DNA from: Bittarella massiliensis (ex Durand et al. 2017)
Lineage (GTDB): Bacteria > Bacillota > Clostridia > Oscillospirales > Ruminococcaceae
DNA: 64,000 nt
Direction of reading: 5' to 3'
Assembly: GCF_017566145.1 (NCBI RefSeq)
Contig: NZ_JABFCL010000001.1
Coordinates: forward strand, 372,001-436,000
The notes below the pieces were generated by a model. The model saw only the letters and a program-made list of their open reading frames with translations. It did not search any database and was not told the DNA's origin. The position numbers and the translations under genes are program-made. Positions 24,256-33,340 of this stretch are shown here, in pieces (position 1 is the stretch's first letter; every line of letters begins with the position of its first letter).

Positions 24256-25728
24256 CTAGATGATGATGCAGATGAGCCCCGAGCAGCCCTCGTTGATGAC
24301 CCGCTCCACCGTCTCCTGAATCTTGGTGCGGGCATCCATGGGCATTCGGTAGAGCTTGTTGTGCAGCCCCTCGTTGACCAGGTCGTGCAGGCTCTTGCCG
24401 AAGATGTTGGACTCCCAGATCTTGCCCGGGCTCTCCTCGAACTCCTTGAGCAGGTACATCACCAGCTCCTCCGACTGCTTCTCGCTGCCGACGATGGGGG
24501 ACACCTCGGTGGTGATGTTGGCCTTCATCATGTGGATGGAGGGGGCCGACGCCTTGAGGCGAACCCCGTAGCGCCCGCCCTGCTTGACGATCTCCGGCTC
24601 CTCCAGGGAGAGCTCGTCAATGGTGGGCATGACGATGCCGTAGCCGGTGGCCTCCACCTCGGCCATGGCGTCCTTGATCTTGTCGTACTCGGCCTTGGCC
24701 TTGGCCAGGGAGACGATGCAGGGCATCAAATCGGACTCGTCGTTTAGGTCCAGCCCGGTGTTCTCGGCGATGATCTTGTAAAAGAGGTCGCTCTCCAACC
24801 CGATATTCAGGCTGGCCGCGCCGGTGCCCAGGTCGATGGACTTGACGTTGACGTTGGAGATCTGGGGGCAGTCGTAGAGCTTTTGGGCCGTCTCGTCGAT
24901 CTGGGAGATGCGGTCCACCTCGCCGAAGAGCTCGGTGATCTTGCCGAAGACCGCCGACTTGAGCCAGTGGTCCTTCTCCAGGGTGTTGATCCAGCGGGGC
25001 ATCTGGATGGAGATCTCCTTGACCGGGAACTCGTGCAGCAGCCCCTTGAGGACGCCGGTGATGTCGGCGGCCGACAGCTCCAGGCAGTTCAGCGGCAGCA
25101 CCGGCACCTGGTGGCGCTCCTGCAGGTAGTCGCGCAGGTGGAGGGTGCGCTCGTCCCCCGGGTGGGCCGAGTTGAGGATGACCACAAAGGGTTTGCCCAG
25201 CTCCTTGAGCTCTTTGATGACCCGGGTCTCGGCCTCAGCGTAGTCCTCCCGGGGAATTTCGCAGATGGAGCCGTCGGTGGTCACCACCACCCCCACGGTG
25301 GCGTGCTCCTGAATGACCTTCTCGGTGCCGATCTCGGCGGCCTTCTCAAAGGGCATGGGGGTGTCCGACCAGGGGGAGTCCACCAGCCGGGAGCCCTCGC
25401 CGTCGGTGTAGCCGATGCTCGACTGCACCACAAAGCCCACGCTGTCCACCATCCGCACCTTGAAGTGGGAGCCGCCGTCCAGCTGCACCTCCACCGGCTC
25501 CTCGGGGATGAACTTGGGCTCGGTGGTCATGATCATCTTGCCGGCTGCCGACTGGGGCAGTTCGTCCACCGCCCGCTGGCGGATGGCGTCATCGCCGATG
25601 TTGGGGATGACCATGGTCTCCATCATCCGCTTGATGAAGGTGGATTTGCCGGTGCGCACCGGGCCCACCACCCCCACGTAGATGCAACCCCCTGTGCGGC
25701 GGGCGATGTCTTGATAGATGTCGTTCAT
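24256..25728 (-). CDS. spoIVA: Stage IV sporulation protein A, spore coat morphogenetic ATPase
   Basis: 490 residues, close to the 492 of B. subtilis SpoIVA. Walker A GPVRTGKST is at 22-30, and the start IYQDIARRTGG and the C-terminus CSGLICIII are hallmarks of the family. SpoIVA polymerises by ATP hydrolysis on the outer forespore membrane and forms the basement layer for coat assembly. The C-terminal residues mediate membrane attachment through SpoVM. GGGGG precedes the ATG at 25728. It follows the SPOCS/LysM gene by 18 bases, so the two are probably co-expressed in the mother cell. I could not identify a sigma-E promoter with confidence. Confidence 0.97.
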   Translation of the reverse strand: MNDIYQDIARRTGGCIYVGVVGPVRTGKSTFIKRMMETMVIPNIGDDAIRQRAVDELPQSAAGKMIMTTEPKFIPEEPVEVQLDGGSHFKVRMVDSVGFVVQSSIGYTDGEGSRLVDSPWSDTPMPFEKAAEIGTEKVIQEHATVGVVVTTDGSICEIPREDYAEAETRVIKELKELGKPFVVILNSAHPGDERTLHLRDYLQERHQVPVLPLNCLELSAADITGVLKGLLHEFPVKEISIQMPRWINTLEKDHWLKSAVFGKITELFGEVDRISQIDETAQKLYDCPQISNVNVKSIDLGTGAASLNIGLESDLFYKIIAENTGLDLNDESDLMPCIVSLAKAKAEYDKIKDAMAEVEATGYGIVMPTIDELSLEEPEIVKQGGRYGVRLKASAPSIHMMKANITTEVSPIVGSEKQSEELVMYLLKEFEESPGKIWESNIFGKSLHDLVNEGLHNKLYRMPMDARTKIQETVERVINEGCSGLICIII

Positions 25729-25746
25729 TTTTTTACCCCCACTTTC

Positions 25747-27285
25747 CTATTCGGACACGATCGGGATGAGCAGCGTCCGCTTTTCGGGCACGGTGTCTCC
25801 CTCCAGGCTGTTTTCCTGCACGATTCCCTCCACCGAGGTGTTGTAGCGCTTGGCGATCTGCCAGACGTCCTCCCCCCTGTCGCAGTAGTAGATGGTGAGG
25901 GCGATGTTCTTGTCGGTCTCCTTGGGCGACTCCTCGTCCACCGACAGATCCTCCACCACATTGCCGGTGAAGGTGGAGGTGAGCACCGCCTCCCCCTCCA
26001 GATCAAAGCGCAGTTCCACCCCGCCGTCCGGGGCGAGGGAGGCGCTGCTGCCGGTCAGCTTGACAGCCAAGTCAGCTGTCTGGTTCTGGCCGTCCCCGGG
26101 GGCGGGGATGCGGGTCTCAAAGTCCACGTTCTTTTCGGAGAAGTGGAGGCCCCCCTCCCCGTCGGCTCCGATGACGGTGGCCTTGACGTTGCCGGCGGCC
26201 ACCAACATCCCCTCCTCGATCTTCTGTGTGAGGAGGTTGACCTCCCCCCAGACGTCGTAGACGGAGGCCAGGGCCGGGCCGTCCAGCTTGACCTGGCGGG
26301 TGACGGTGAAGGCTTGCTTGGGGAGGATGGTCACCGAGCTGGCAGTGAAGGGCCGGGTCTTGTACGCGCTCTCAAAGGTGGTGGAAAAGAGATCGCGGAT
26401 GGTCTCGATCTCCTCTTGCCGGTAGCAGACCACCGAGGCCTCGCAGACCATCTGGGTGGAGAGGACGGTGTTCTCCCCCTCGATGTTCTGTTTGAGCTCC
26501 GCCTTGCAGTCCAGAACCGCCGCCCGCACCGAGAAGGCCATGTCGGCGCTGCAGCTCTCAATGTCCACGATCTGGCTGACGGGGATGGTGTAGTCGGCGC
26601 TCTCCACCTGGTTGTTCTGCAGCAGATAGCTGACGTGGTTGCGGCACTCGCCCTTGAGGATGACCTTGCCGGTGATGACCTTGTAGTCGTCGATGGAGAG
26701 GTAGCTGTCCACCCCCAACACCGCCTCCGGCGGGCTGGAGAGGGCCAGGTCGGTCTCGTCCTCCAGACTGAAGGCCTTCTGCCCCGAGGCGGCGGGAACG
26801 GTGGCGGAAAAGCGCTCCTTCTTCATCTGCACCCCCATGCCGCTGACGTCCGAGAGGACGGTCTGCTCGGCCTTCCCCACCGCCTTGACGCGGATGGAAA
26901 CCGAGCTGCGCACCGAGATGGCGCGGGGATTGGTGGCCCGGCAGTTGATGTACTCGCCCTTGACGGCGGTCTCCACCAGCGCGTCCTCCACCGCCACCTT
27001 GACGTCGATCTGTTTGGTAAAGGGGATGGACTGCTCAAAGCTGTAGAGCTTGACACCGTCCTCCGAGGTGTAGAGCAGGTGGAAGTTGACGTAGCCGTCG
27101 AGGACGATCTTCTGATCCACCCTCTGTTTGGAGACGATGTGGGGGGTGCCCATGCACTTGACGATCCGGACAATTTCGGCCAGATAGTCGGGCAGGATGA
27201 ACTCGCTCTCCACGGTCTGTTCAAACGTTTTATCCAATATCACTTGGCTGAGCTGGTAGGAACGGGTGGCCTTTTTGAGCTCCAT
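25747..27285 (-). CDS. SPOCS (DUF3794) and LysM domain spore-coat protein
   Basis: A 512-residue protein with repeated SPOCS/DUF3794 domains; sheets such as QKIVLDGYVNFHLLYTSEDG and KVILKGECRNHVSYLL recur through residues ~30-440. A C-terminal LysM motif follows (YYCDRGEDVWQIAKRYNTSVEGIVQEN, ending LLIPI). The family is found in spore coats and exosporia of Clostridia, LysM giving affinity for peptidoglycan. There is no signal peptide, as expected for mother-cell-made coat proteins. AGGAGG precedes the ATG at 27285. It lies directly upstream of spoIVA in the same direction. Confidence 0.92.
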   Translation of the reverse strand: MELKKATRSYQLSQVILDKTFEQTVESEFILPDYLAEIVRIVKCMGTPHIVSKQRVDQKIVLDGYVNFHLLYTSEDGVKLYSFEQSIPFTKQIDVKVAVEDALVETAVKGEYINCRATNPRAISVRSSVSIRVKAVGKAEQTVLSDVSGMGVQMKKERFSATVPAASGQKAFSLEDETDLALSSPPEAVLGVDSYLSIDDYKVITGKVILKGECRNHVSYLLQNNQVESADYTIPVSQIVDIESCSADMAFSVRAAVLDCKAELKQNIEGENTVLSTQMVCEASVVCYRQEEIETIRDLFSTTFESAYKTRPFTASSVTILPKQAFTVTRQVKLDGPALASVYDVWGEVNLLTQKIEEGMLVAAGNVKATVIGADGEGGLHFSEKNVDFETRIPAPGDGQNQTADLAVKLTGSSASLAPDGGVELRFDLEGEAVLTSTFTGNVVEDLSVDEESPKETDKNIALTIYYCDRGEDVWQIAKRYNTSVEGIVQENSLEGDTVPEKRTLLIPIVSE

Positions 27286-27353
27286 AGCGAAAAACCTCCT
27301 AAAGTCAATGCTTTACTTCCATTCTATTGGGCGGCTTGGCCGGATATGCCAGG

Positions 27354-27379
27354 GCCGCCGGGACGGGGCGGCTTTTTTT
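27354..27379 (+). terminator. Orphan terminator-like hairpin between minus-strand genes
   Basis: GCCGCC and GGCGGC pair around a seven-base loop and are followed by seven T on the + strand. No + strand gene lies upstream for several kilobases, so it may end an antisense or small RNA, or be fortuitous. Confidence 0.35.
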
Positions 27380-27525
27380 GCGGGGAAAGAGAGGGGGACC
27401 TCTGCGCAGAGGGGAAAAGCGAGGTTACCCGGCATATGCAGTTCTCCCCTCCGGCAGCCCGTCTCCCCTGCTGCAACAGGTGGGTGATTTGGCAGTACTG
27501 CTCGCCGCTTTCCCTCCCCCAGGCA

Positions 27526-27557
27526 ACAAAAAAGGCCCCCTCTTTACAGAGGGGGCC
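27526..27557 (-). terminator. Intrinsic terminator of the deoxyribosyltransferase gene
   Basis: GGCCCCCTCT (27534-27543) and AGAGGGGGCC (27548-27557) form a perfect 10-bp stem with a 4-base loop. On the minus strand it runs into TTTTTTGTTG. It begins 15 bases after the stop at 27572. Confidence 0.9.
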
Positions 27558-27571
27558 CGGGATGAAACGCA

Positions 27572-28684
27572 TTACTTGTTGAGTTCCGCCATCACCTGGT
27601 CGATGATCTCTTCAAACCGGCCGCCGTAGACGGGCATCGAGCCGGAGAACATCAGGTTGACCGGGTAGTTGAAGTTCTCCACGTCGTTGCCGTAGATGTC
27701 GCGGTTGTCCTTGTCCTCGCCGTAGTGGGCAATGCGCTGGCGCATCCAGGTGGCGTCGTGCATGTAGGCAAAGCACTTTTTGCCCAGCTGCCAGGCCATG
27801 CCGCACTCAAAGGCCACGTCGCTGTTGGGCTCGAAGCCGTGGTAGTCGCTCAAGTCGGCGATGATGATGTCGCAGTTGCGCACGTGCTGCTGCCAGCGGT
27901 CAAAGAGGTTGTAGGCCTTGGTGTAGGGGTCGTCAGAGGCCACCTCGGCCACGCCGGGGGCGGCGTCGAGGGGGGTGATGGCCACCAGGCCCCGCTTCTC
28001 ACAGAGCTTCTTCATGGCGGCGTACTTCTCGGCGGCGTCGGGGTCGTACCGCTCGGGCCCGGCCAGGTAGACCACCGGCTTGTCGCCCTTTTCCAGGGTG
28101 ACTTCGGCGCTGTGGTCCACGGCGGGGGTCTGGCGCTTGGCCTTGTGCTTGCGCTCCTCGTCCAAATCGGTGCGCAGGGCCTTCAGACAGTCGGTGTACT
28201 TGCCCTCGACGATCTTGCAGGAGCCGACGATGCAGGGGGCAAAGGGGATGTCCATGTGGGGGAGGACCCGGCCGTCCAGATCGTAGACCTTGCCGTCCTC
28301 TTTCAGGGCCGCTCTCTGGTACTTGTGCACCACCGGGCGCAGGTCCCGGGTATAGGCGTAGCAGCGCAGGCCGCGGGCGTAGGCCATGCCGATCTCGTAG
28401 ATGGTGCCGCCGTCGGGCTCGGTTCCGCGGAAGGACTCCAGGTCAGCGAGGATGGCGGTGGAGACAGCCATGCTGTCGGCGCAGTTTTGGAAGATGGAGC
28501 GGGCGTTGTCGCGGGGCTCGGTGTCCGACCAGTCGAGCTTTTTGTCGTTGGGCAGGGCCACCTGGAAGCCGTAGAACTCGGACTCTTTGCGCATGGCCGC
28601 CAGGGAGTTGGAGCCGCCGGTGTAGAAGCACTCGGGGCCGGCGATGTAGAGGCTCTCGTCGGGATATTGGCTGTACTGATGCAT
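27572..28684 (-). CDS. Tandem-domain nucleoside 2-deoxyribosyltransferase
   Basis: 370 residues with two copies of the nucleoside 2-deoxyribosyltransferase fold. Copy one spans ~10-175 (LYIAGPECFYTGG, AILADLESFRGTEPDGGTIYEIGMA). Copy two spans ~205-368 (VVYLAGPERYDPDA, IIIADLSDYHGFEPNSDVAFECGMA). Both keep the family Asp in ADL and a Glu at the nucleophile position (TIYEIG, AFECG). Such enzymes exchange the base on 2'-deoxyribonucleosides for salvage; the duplicated form may act as an intramolecular dimer. RBS AAGGAGG. It is a single-gene unit with its own promoter and terminator, just downstream of tsf. Confidence 0.85.
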   Translation of the reverse strand: MHQYSQYPDESLYIAGPECFYTGGSNSLAAMRKESEFYGFQVALPNDKKLDWSDTEPRDNARSIFQNCADSMAVSTAILADLESFRGTEPDGGTIYEIGMAYARGLRCYAYTRDLRPVVHKYQRAALKEDGKVYDLDGRVLPHMDIPFAPCIVGSCKIVEGKYTDCLKALRTDLDEERKHKAKRQTPAVDHSAEVTLEKGDKPVVYLAGPERYDPDAAEKYAAMKKLCEKRGLVAITPLDAAPGVAEVASDDPYTKAYNLFDRWQQHVRNCDIIIADLSDYHGFEPNSDVAFECGMAWQLGKKCFAYMHDATWMRQRIAHYGEDKDNRDIYGNDVENFNYPVNLMFSGSMPVYGGRFEEIIDQVMAELNK

Positions 28685-28767
28685 ATTTTTTCCTCCTTAA
28701 AAAGAGCGGCGGAACCAAATTCCACCGCAATGGGCAAAGGGCTTCTGGGACATTTTCACTTATTTTC

Positions 28768-28796
28768 AGAGTAAAGCAAAGGGCGGGGCTTGTCAA
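28768..28796 (-). promoter_or_regulatory. SigA-type promoter of the deoxyribosyltransferase gene
   Basis: Minus-strand TTGACA (28796-28791), a 17-base spacer and TACTCT (28773-28768), 84 bases before the ATG. The -35 is perfect. The rest of 28797-29025 shows no gene. Confidence 0.7.
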
Positions 28797-29025
28797 TACA
28801 AAAGCCCTTGTCGCGTCGCACAAAAAACCGGGCGAAATTTTTACGGCAAACGGTTGCAGGGAGGCCTGCCCTATCCCCCTTCGGCGGCCGGGGCGTTTTG
28901 GAAAGGCGGACCCTTCCGCAGCCGGCCCGCGCCGCTCCCTGGAGGCAGTCGCGCCCTCCGTTTTCGCTCCCTGTGGGGCGGATGCCGTCTCTGCCGAAAT
29001 TCCCCTTCCCCGCCGGCGGCACAAG

Positions 29026-29066
29026 GCGCAAAGAGGGCCCGGGGCAGATTTGCCCCGGGCCCTCTT
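29026..29066 (-). terminator. Terminator after tsf
   Basis: A perfect 16-bp stem (29031-29046 with 29051-29066, GATT loop) on the minus strand is followed by only a short T-run. It starts 18 bases after the tsf stop. Confidence 0.8.
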
Positions 29067-29083
29067 CAAACGGTCGATCTCGC

Positions 29084-29992
29084 CTATTTCACCATCTTGG
29101 CGACTTCGGCAGCCAGATCGTCCTCTCTCTTCTCGATGCCCTCGCCCTTTTCAAAGCGGGCGAACTTGACAATGGAGATGTTGCCGCCCAGCTCTTTTGC
29201 CACCTGGGCGGTGTACTTGGCGACGGTCAGGTCCTGGTCCTTGACAAAGGGCTGCTCCAGCAGGCAGACCTCTTTGTAGTACTTGTTGATGCGGCCGTTG
29301 ACCATCTTGTCGACGATGGCCTCGGGCTTGCCCTCGTTGAGGGCCTGGGCGCGCAGAATCTCCTTCTCCTTCTCGATCTCGTCGGAGGGGACCTCGTCCT
29401 TGGAGACATAGGTGGGGTTGGCCGCGGCGATCTGCATGGCCACGTCCTTGCCGTAGGCGGCAAAGCCCTCTTTCCCGGCCAGGTCGGTGTCGAAGAGCAC
29501 CATGACGCCGTGGGTGCCGCCGCCGTGGATGTAGGTGACGACCTCGCCCTCGAAGCGGGCGAAGCGGCGGACGATCAGGTTCTCGCCGATGGTGAGGATC
29601 TTGTCCCGCAGCAGGGCCTCGACGGTGTCCTCGCTGCCGGCGGCCTTACAGGCCAGCAGGGCGGCCACGTCGGCGGGGTTCTCTTTGATGACGGTCTTGG
29701 CGCAGGTGTCCACGAAGTCCTTGAAGTCGGCGTTCTTGGCCACAAAGTCGGTCTCGCTGTTGACCTCGACTAAGGCGCCCACCTTGGCGGCCTCGTCGAC
29801 ATAGGCGTAGACCAGTCCGTCGGCGGCGACCCGGCTGGATTTCTTGGCGGCGGCGGCCAGGCCCTTTTCGCGCAGCAGCTCGACGGCCTTCTCCATGTCG
29901 CCGTCGGCCTCGGTAAGGGCCTTCTTGCAGTCCATCATGCCGCAGCCGGTCTTCTCGCGCAGCTCTTTTACGTCTTTTGCAGTAAATGCCAT
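29084..29992 (-). CDS. tsf: Translation elongation factor Ts
   Basis: 302 residues from the ATG at 29992 (AGGAGG eight bases upstream; longer ORF starts lack an RBS). The UBA-like N-terminus [28 protein letters not shown] and the motif [13 protein letters not shown] are diagnostic of EF-Ts, the guanine-nucleotide exchange factor for EF-Tu. It is encoded after rpsB as in most bacteria, with about 110 bases between the two. Confidence 0.98.
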   Translation of the reverse strand: MAFTAKDVKELREKTGCGMMDCKKALTEADGDMEKAVELLREKGLAAAAKKSSRVAADGLVYAYVDEAAKVGALVEVNSETDFVAKNADFKDFVDTCAKTVIKENPADVAALLACKAAGSEDTVEALLRDKILTIGENLIVRRFARFEGEVVTYIHGGGTHGVMVLFDTDLAGKEGFAAYGKDVAMQIAAANPTYVSKDEVPSDEIEKEKEILRAQALNEGKPEAIVDKMVNGRINKYYKEVCLLEQPFVKDQDLTVAKYTAQVAKELGGNISIVKFARFEKGEGIEKREDDLAAEVAKMVK

Positions 29993-30103
29993 TGTACTTC
30001 CTCCTATATGCCAGTGATTTAAAATACATATTTTGCGGGGGCGGATATATCGCACAAATGCCCGTGCAACCTGCGCGGGCATTTTTCGGCGTATGGGGGC
30101 TGA

Positions 30104-30829
30104 TTACTCAGCGGCTTCCTCGGCCTCGGCGGCCTCTTCCATCTGCTCGCCCTGACGGCCTTCCAGGTAGGCGTTGGCCATGGCGCCGGAAATCAGCTTC
30201 ACCGCGCGGATGGCGTCGTCGTTGCCGGGGATGATGTAGTCGATGTCGTCGGGATCACAGTTGGTGTCGACGATGGCGACAATGGGGATGTGCAGCTTCT
30301 TGGCCTCGGCCACGGCGATCTTCTCCTTGCGGGGATCGACGATGAACAGGGCGCCGGGCAGCCGGTCCATGGTCTTGACGCCGCCCAGGAATTTCTCCAG
30401 CTTCTCGATCTCGAGGTTGAGCTTGGTGACCTCTTTCTTGGGCAGCAGGTCAAAGGTGCCGTCCTCTTTCATCTTGTTCAGCTGATACAGCCGGTCGATG
30501 CGCTTGCGGATGGTGCGGAAGTTGGTCAGCATGCCGCCCAGCCAACGGGCGTTGACGTAGTGGCAGCCCGCGCGGGTGGCCTCGTCCTTCACAGACTCCT
30601 GGGCCTGCTTCTTGGTGCCGACAAACAGGACGGATTTGCCCTCTTCGGCGACGCTGCGGACAAAGTTGTAGGCCTCGTCGAGCTTTTTGACGGTCTTCTG
30701 CAGATCGATGATGTAGATGCCGTTTCTCTCGGTGAAGATGTAGGGCGCCATTTTGGGGTTCCATCTTCTGGTCTGGTGGCCGAAGTGAACGCCGGCCTCC
30801 AAAAGCTGTTTCATAGATACTACTGCCAT
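30104..30829 (-). CDS. rpsB: 30S ribosomal protein S2
   Basis: A 241-residue protein with the S2 signatures [22 protein letters not shown] and [22 protein letters not shown]...[23 protein letters not shown]. The C-terminus is Ala/Glu-rich, as in many Clostridia. S2 joins the 30S platform late in assembly. RBS AGGAGG precedes the ATG at 30829, and a strong promoter lies 110 bases upstream. It forms the rpsB-tsf operon. Confidence 0.98.
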   Translation of the reverse strand: MAVVSMKQLLEAGVHFGHQTRRWNPKMAPYIFTERNGIYIIDLQKTVKKLDEAYNFVRSVAEEGKSVLFVGTKKQAQESVKDEATRAGCHYVNARWLGGMLTNFRTIRKRIDRLYQLNKMKEDGTFDLLPKKEVTKLNLEIEKLEKFLGGVKTMDRLPGALFIVDPRKEKIAVAEAKKLHIPIVAIVDTNCDPDDIDYIIPGNDDAIRAVKLISGAMANAYLEGRQGEQMEEAAEAEEAAE

Positions 30830-30936
30830 GATTTCTTTCCTCCTAGGTTTTGTTTCCTCCGCTGGGTTTATGGCGCGGTCTCACGGGGAATTCCCCGCAA
30901 CCTTCCGCACAGGCCCAGCGTGTGTTTTACCGAGAT

Positions 30937-30965
30937 ATTATAGCATACCCTCCGGCAGGTGGCAA
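30937..30965 (-). promoter_or_regulatory. SigA-type promoter of rpsB-tsf
   Basis: Minus-strand TTGCCA (30965-30960), a 17-base spacer and a perfect TATAAT (30942-30937). The ~100-base leader contains a GCGGGGAATTCCCCGTG hairpin (around 30881-30898) that could serve autoregulation by S2, as known for other rpsB leaders. That role is not shown here. Confidence 0.85.
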
Positions 30966-30971
30966 GCCCGT

Positions 30972-31262
30972 CTAGCCAAAAAATTTGTCCAGAAGGGCCC
31001 CTTTTTTCTTGCGGATTTCGGGCTTTTCCAGGTAGTCCACCAGCACGGTGTCCCTGCCGATGGTCTGAATCTCCTCCCACTTGACCACGATGTCGGGTTC
31101 CCGGCCCAACAGCCCGAAGAACTTCAGCTTGCCGAAGAGGACGATGGCGGTGATCCGGGCGCTCTCGCCGTCAAACTCCAGATCGCACACCTCGCCCAGT
31201 TTGACCCCGTCTTTGATGTTGACCACGTCCTTGTCTCGCAGATCGTAAAAACTGCTCACCAT
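30972..31262 (-). CDS. YlmC/YmxH family PRC-barrel protein (sporulation-associated)
   Basis: 96 residues from the ATG at 31262 (GGAGGAGG upstream); the longer open frame is GC-rich read-through. The sequence SSFYDLRDKDVVNIKDGVKLGEVCDLEFD is the PRC-barrel pattern of the YlmC/YmxH family of sporulating Firmicutes. A basic C-terminus ends in LLDKFFG. The biochemical role is unknown; members are expressed during sporulation. It is monocistronic here, divergent from the serine dehydratase genes. Confidence 0.88.
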   Translation of the reverse strand: MVSSFYDLRDKDVVNIKDGVKLGEVCDLEFDGESARITAIVLFGKLKFFGLLGREPDIVVKWEEIQTIGRDTVLVDYLEKPEIRKKKGALLDKFFG

Positions 31263-31440
31263 CGCCGGTCTCCTCCTCCCCCGCGCTCGAGTCCCGGTGC
31301 GCGGCCTCTCCCCACAGTGTATGCCCCCCGGCACCCGCTCTATTCGACAAAGCCCGTCCCCTTTTTGCAAAAAAGACAGCATCCGGGGTTGTCCGCGCGC
31401 TATGAACAGTTTTTGGGGGCTGTTTTTGGCGGGTGGGCAA

Positions 31441-31470
31441 TTGACTTTTCCGCGCCCTTTGCCCCATAAT
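31441..31470 (+). promoter_or_regulatory. SigA-type promoter of sdaAB-sdaAA
   Basis: TTGACT (31441-31446), an 18-base spacer and CATAAT (31465-31470), about 85 bases before the sdaAB start. Each hexamer has one mismatch to consensus. Confidence 0.65.
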
Positions 31471-31555
31471 AAAGGTGGTTTCCGGGGGGCGGCGTGCGCC
31501 CCTTTTTTTGCGGCGGGCAAACCGGCCTGCCAGACATGAGAAAGGCGGTATCTCC

Positions 31556-32227
31556 ATGAGTTCTTCCTCCTCCAGTCTCTTTGACGTGCTGGGGCCGGTG
31601 ATGATCGGCCCCTCCAGCTCGCACACGGCGGGGGCCCTGCGCATCGGCCGGGCCGCCGGCATGCTCTGCCAGCACATCCGCAAGGCGGTGTTCTACCTGC
31701 ACGGCTCCTTTGCCCAGACCTACAAAGGCCACGGCTCCGACCGGGCCCTGGCCGCCGGCATCCTGGGGATGCAGACCTACGACCCCGACATCAAAAACGC
31801 CCTGGACATCTGCGAGAGCCGGGGGATCGCGGTGGAATTTGTCCCCACCGACCTGGGCGAGGTGCACCCCAACACCGTCAAGGTGGTCCTCACCGACGAC
31901 CAGGGGGTGGAACACAGTCTCACCGGCTGCTCGGTGGGCGGCGGCGAAGTGCGCATCGTGGACATCGGCGGCTTTGCCACCAGCATCTCGGGCGAGTACG
32001 CGGCCATCGTCACCAAACACCAGGACAAGGTGGGGGTCATCAAAAACGTGGTCTCGGCCATCTCCGACGCGGGGATCAACATCGTCTCCATCAACCTCTC
32101 CCGCAGCCAGAAGGGCAAGCTGGCCACCGCCATCATCGAGGTGGACAGCCCGGTGGATGAAGACAGCATCCAGCGCATCCGCACCATCGACAAGATGGTG
32201 GATGTGCTGGCCATCAAGAGTTTTTAA
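31556..32227 (+). CDS. sdaAB: L-serine dehydratase, beta subunit
   Basis: 223 residues from the ATG at 31556 (AAGGCGG upstream). It begins with the serine dehydratase motif LFDVLGPVMIGPSSSHTAGALR. The C-terminus has an ACT domain (IVTKHQDKVGVIKNVVSAISDAGINIVSINLSR) for amino-acid sensing. With the alpha subunit it deaminates L-serine to pyruvate and ammonia using a [4Fe-4S] cluster. The alpha gene starts 15 bases later. Confidence 0.95.
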   Translation: MSSSSSSLFDVLGPVMIGPSSSHTAGALRIGRAAGMLCQHIRKAVFYLHGSFAQTYKGHGSDRALAAGILGMQTYDPDIKNALDICESRGIAVEFVPTDLGEVHPNTVKVVLTDDQGVEHSLTGCSVGGGEVRIVDIGGFATSISGEYAAIVTKHQDKVGVIKNVVSAISDAGINIVSINLSRSQKGKLATAIIEVDSPVDEDSIQRIRTIDKMVDVLAIKSF

Positions 32228-32242
32228 GGGAGGGCGCGAGCG

Positions 32243-33115
32243 ATGTTCAAATACGGCTTTGAGTTGGCCGAACACTGCCAGAAAAATGGCCTGCGCATCT
32301 GTGACGTGGCCGTCAGCCACGAGATGCAGGTGAGCGAGTGCAGCCGGGAGGAGGTCTTTAAGCGGCTGAAAAAGCGGCGCAACGTCATGTACTCCGCCTG
32401 CCACTCCACCCTGCACAACCCAGTGTCCTCGGTCAGCGGGCTCACCGGGGGGGACGCCAGCCGCCTCTACCGCTACAGCGGCGAGGGCTCCCCCTTGAGC
32501 GGGGACACGGTGGCCCGGGCCATGTGTTACGCCCTCTCCTGCTTTGAGGTCAACACCTCCATGGGGCCCATTGTGGCCTGCCCCACCGCCGGCAGCTGCG
32601 GCATCGTCCCCGGCGCCCTCTTCGCCGCCGCCGAGACGCTGGATATAAGTGAGGAGGCCCTGCTGGAGAGCTTTGCCACCGCCGCCTATATCGGGATGAT
32701 CATCTCCAAAAACGCCACCGTCTCAGGGGCCGAAGGGGGCTGCCAGGCCGAGTGCGGCTCCGCCTCGGCCATGGCAGCCGCCGCCCTCGCCGAGATGCAG
32801 GGCGGCAGCCCCCAGCAGTGCCTGGACGCGGCGGCCATCGCCCTGAAAAACGTGATGGGCCTGGTCTGCGACCCGGTGGCCGGCCTGGTGGAGATCCCCT
32901 GCGCCAAGCGCAACGCCTCGGGGGTGGCGGGCGCCATCCTCGCGGCCGACTTAGTGATGGCGGGGATTCGCTCCATGATCCCCTTTGACGAGGTGGTCAG
33001 CGCCATGTACAAGGTGGGGCGGATGCTCCCCGAAGCCCTGCGGGAGACCGCCAAGGGCGGGGTGGCCACCACCCCCACCGGCCTGCGCTACAAAAAGCAG
33101 GTGTTCGGAGAATAG
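32243..33115 (+). CDS. sdaAA: L-serine dehydratase, iron-sulfur alpha subunit
   Basis: 290 residues of the SDH_alpha domain. Conserved cysteines in IVACPTAGSCGIVPG, GCQAECGSA and NVMGLVCDPVAGLVEIPCAKRN supply the catalytic [4Fe-4S] cluster. The start MFKYGFELAEHCQ has RBS GGAGGG. It ends the operon, and a strong terminator follows 17 bases after the stop. Confidence 0.96.
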   Translation: MFKYGFELAEHCQKNGLRICDVAVSHEMQVSECSREEVFKRLKKRRNVMYSACHSTLHNPVSSVSGLTGGDASRLYRYSGEGSPLSGDTVARAMCYALSCFEVNTSMGPIVACPTAGSCGIVPGALFAAAETLDISEEALLESFATAAYIGMIISKNATVSGAEGGCQAECGSASAMAAAALAEMQGGSPQQCLDAAAIALKNVMGLVCDPVAGLVEIPCAKRNASGVAGAILAADLVMAGIRSMIPFDEVVSAMYKVGRMLPEALRETAKGGVATTPTGLRYKKQVFGE

Positions 33116-33132
33116 AGAAGAGAAGAGAGAAA

Positions 33133-33172
33133 ACCGCCCCCGGGGAACATCCCCGGGGGCGGTCTTCTCTCT
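33133..33172 (+). terminator. Intrinsic terminator of sdaAB-sdaAA
   Basis: A perfect 14-bp stem (ACCGCCCCCGGGGA at 33133-33146 with TCCCCGGGGGCGGT at 33150-33163) is followed by CTTCTCTCT. The pyrimidine tail is T-poor, but the stem is very stable. Confidence 0.75.
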
Positions 33173-33340
33173 GCCCGCCCAATCGGTTTCAAACTCCTTT
33201 TCGGCTTTTCCTTTACTTTCCCTTTTATGTAAAAAAAGAGAAGCAGATCGCCCCCCCTGTCAACCTTTCCCAGCCATCCCCGCGCATGGGCTCTGCGCCG
33301 GGGGCCCATACTGTCACTGTACGTAAAGAGAAAAGGGCGT

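Noticed and set aside
24883..27582. An 899-codon + strand open frame antisense to spoIVA and the SPOCS/LysM gene
   Set aside because: Both minus-strand genes are secure; the antisense product has only low-complexity GC-driven composition.
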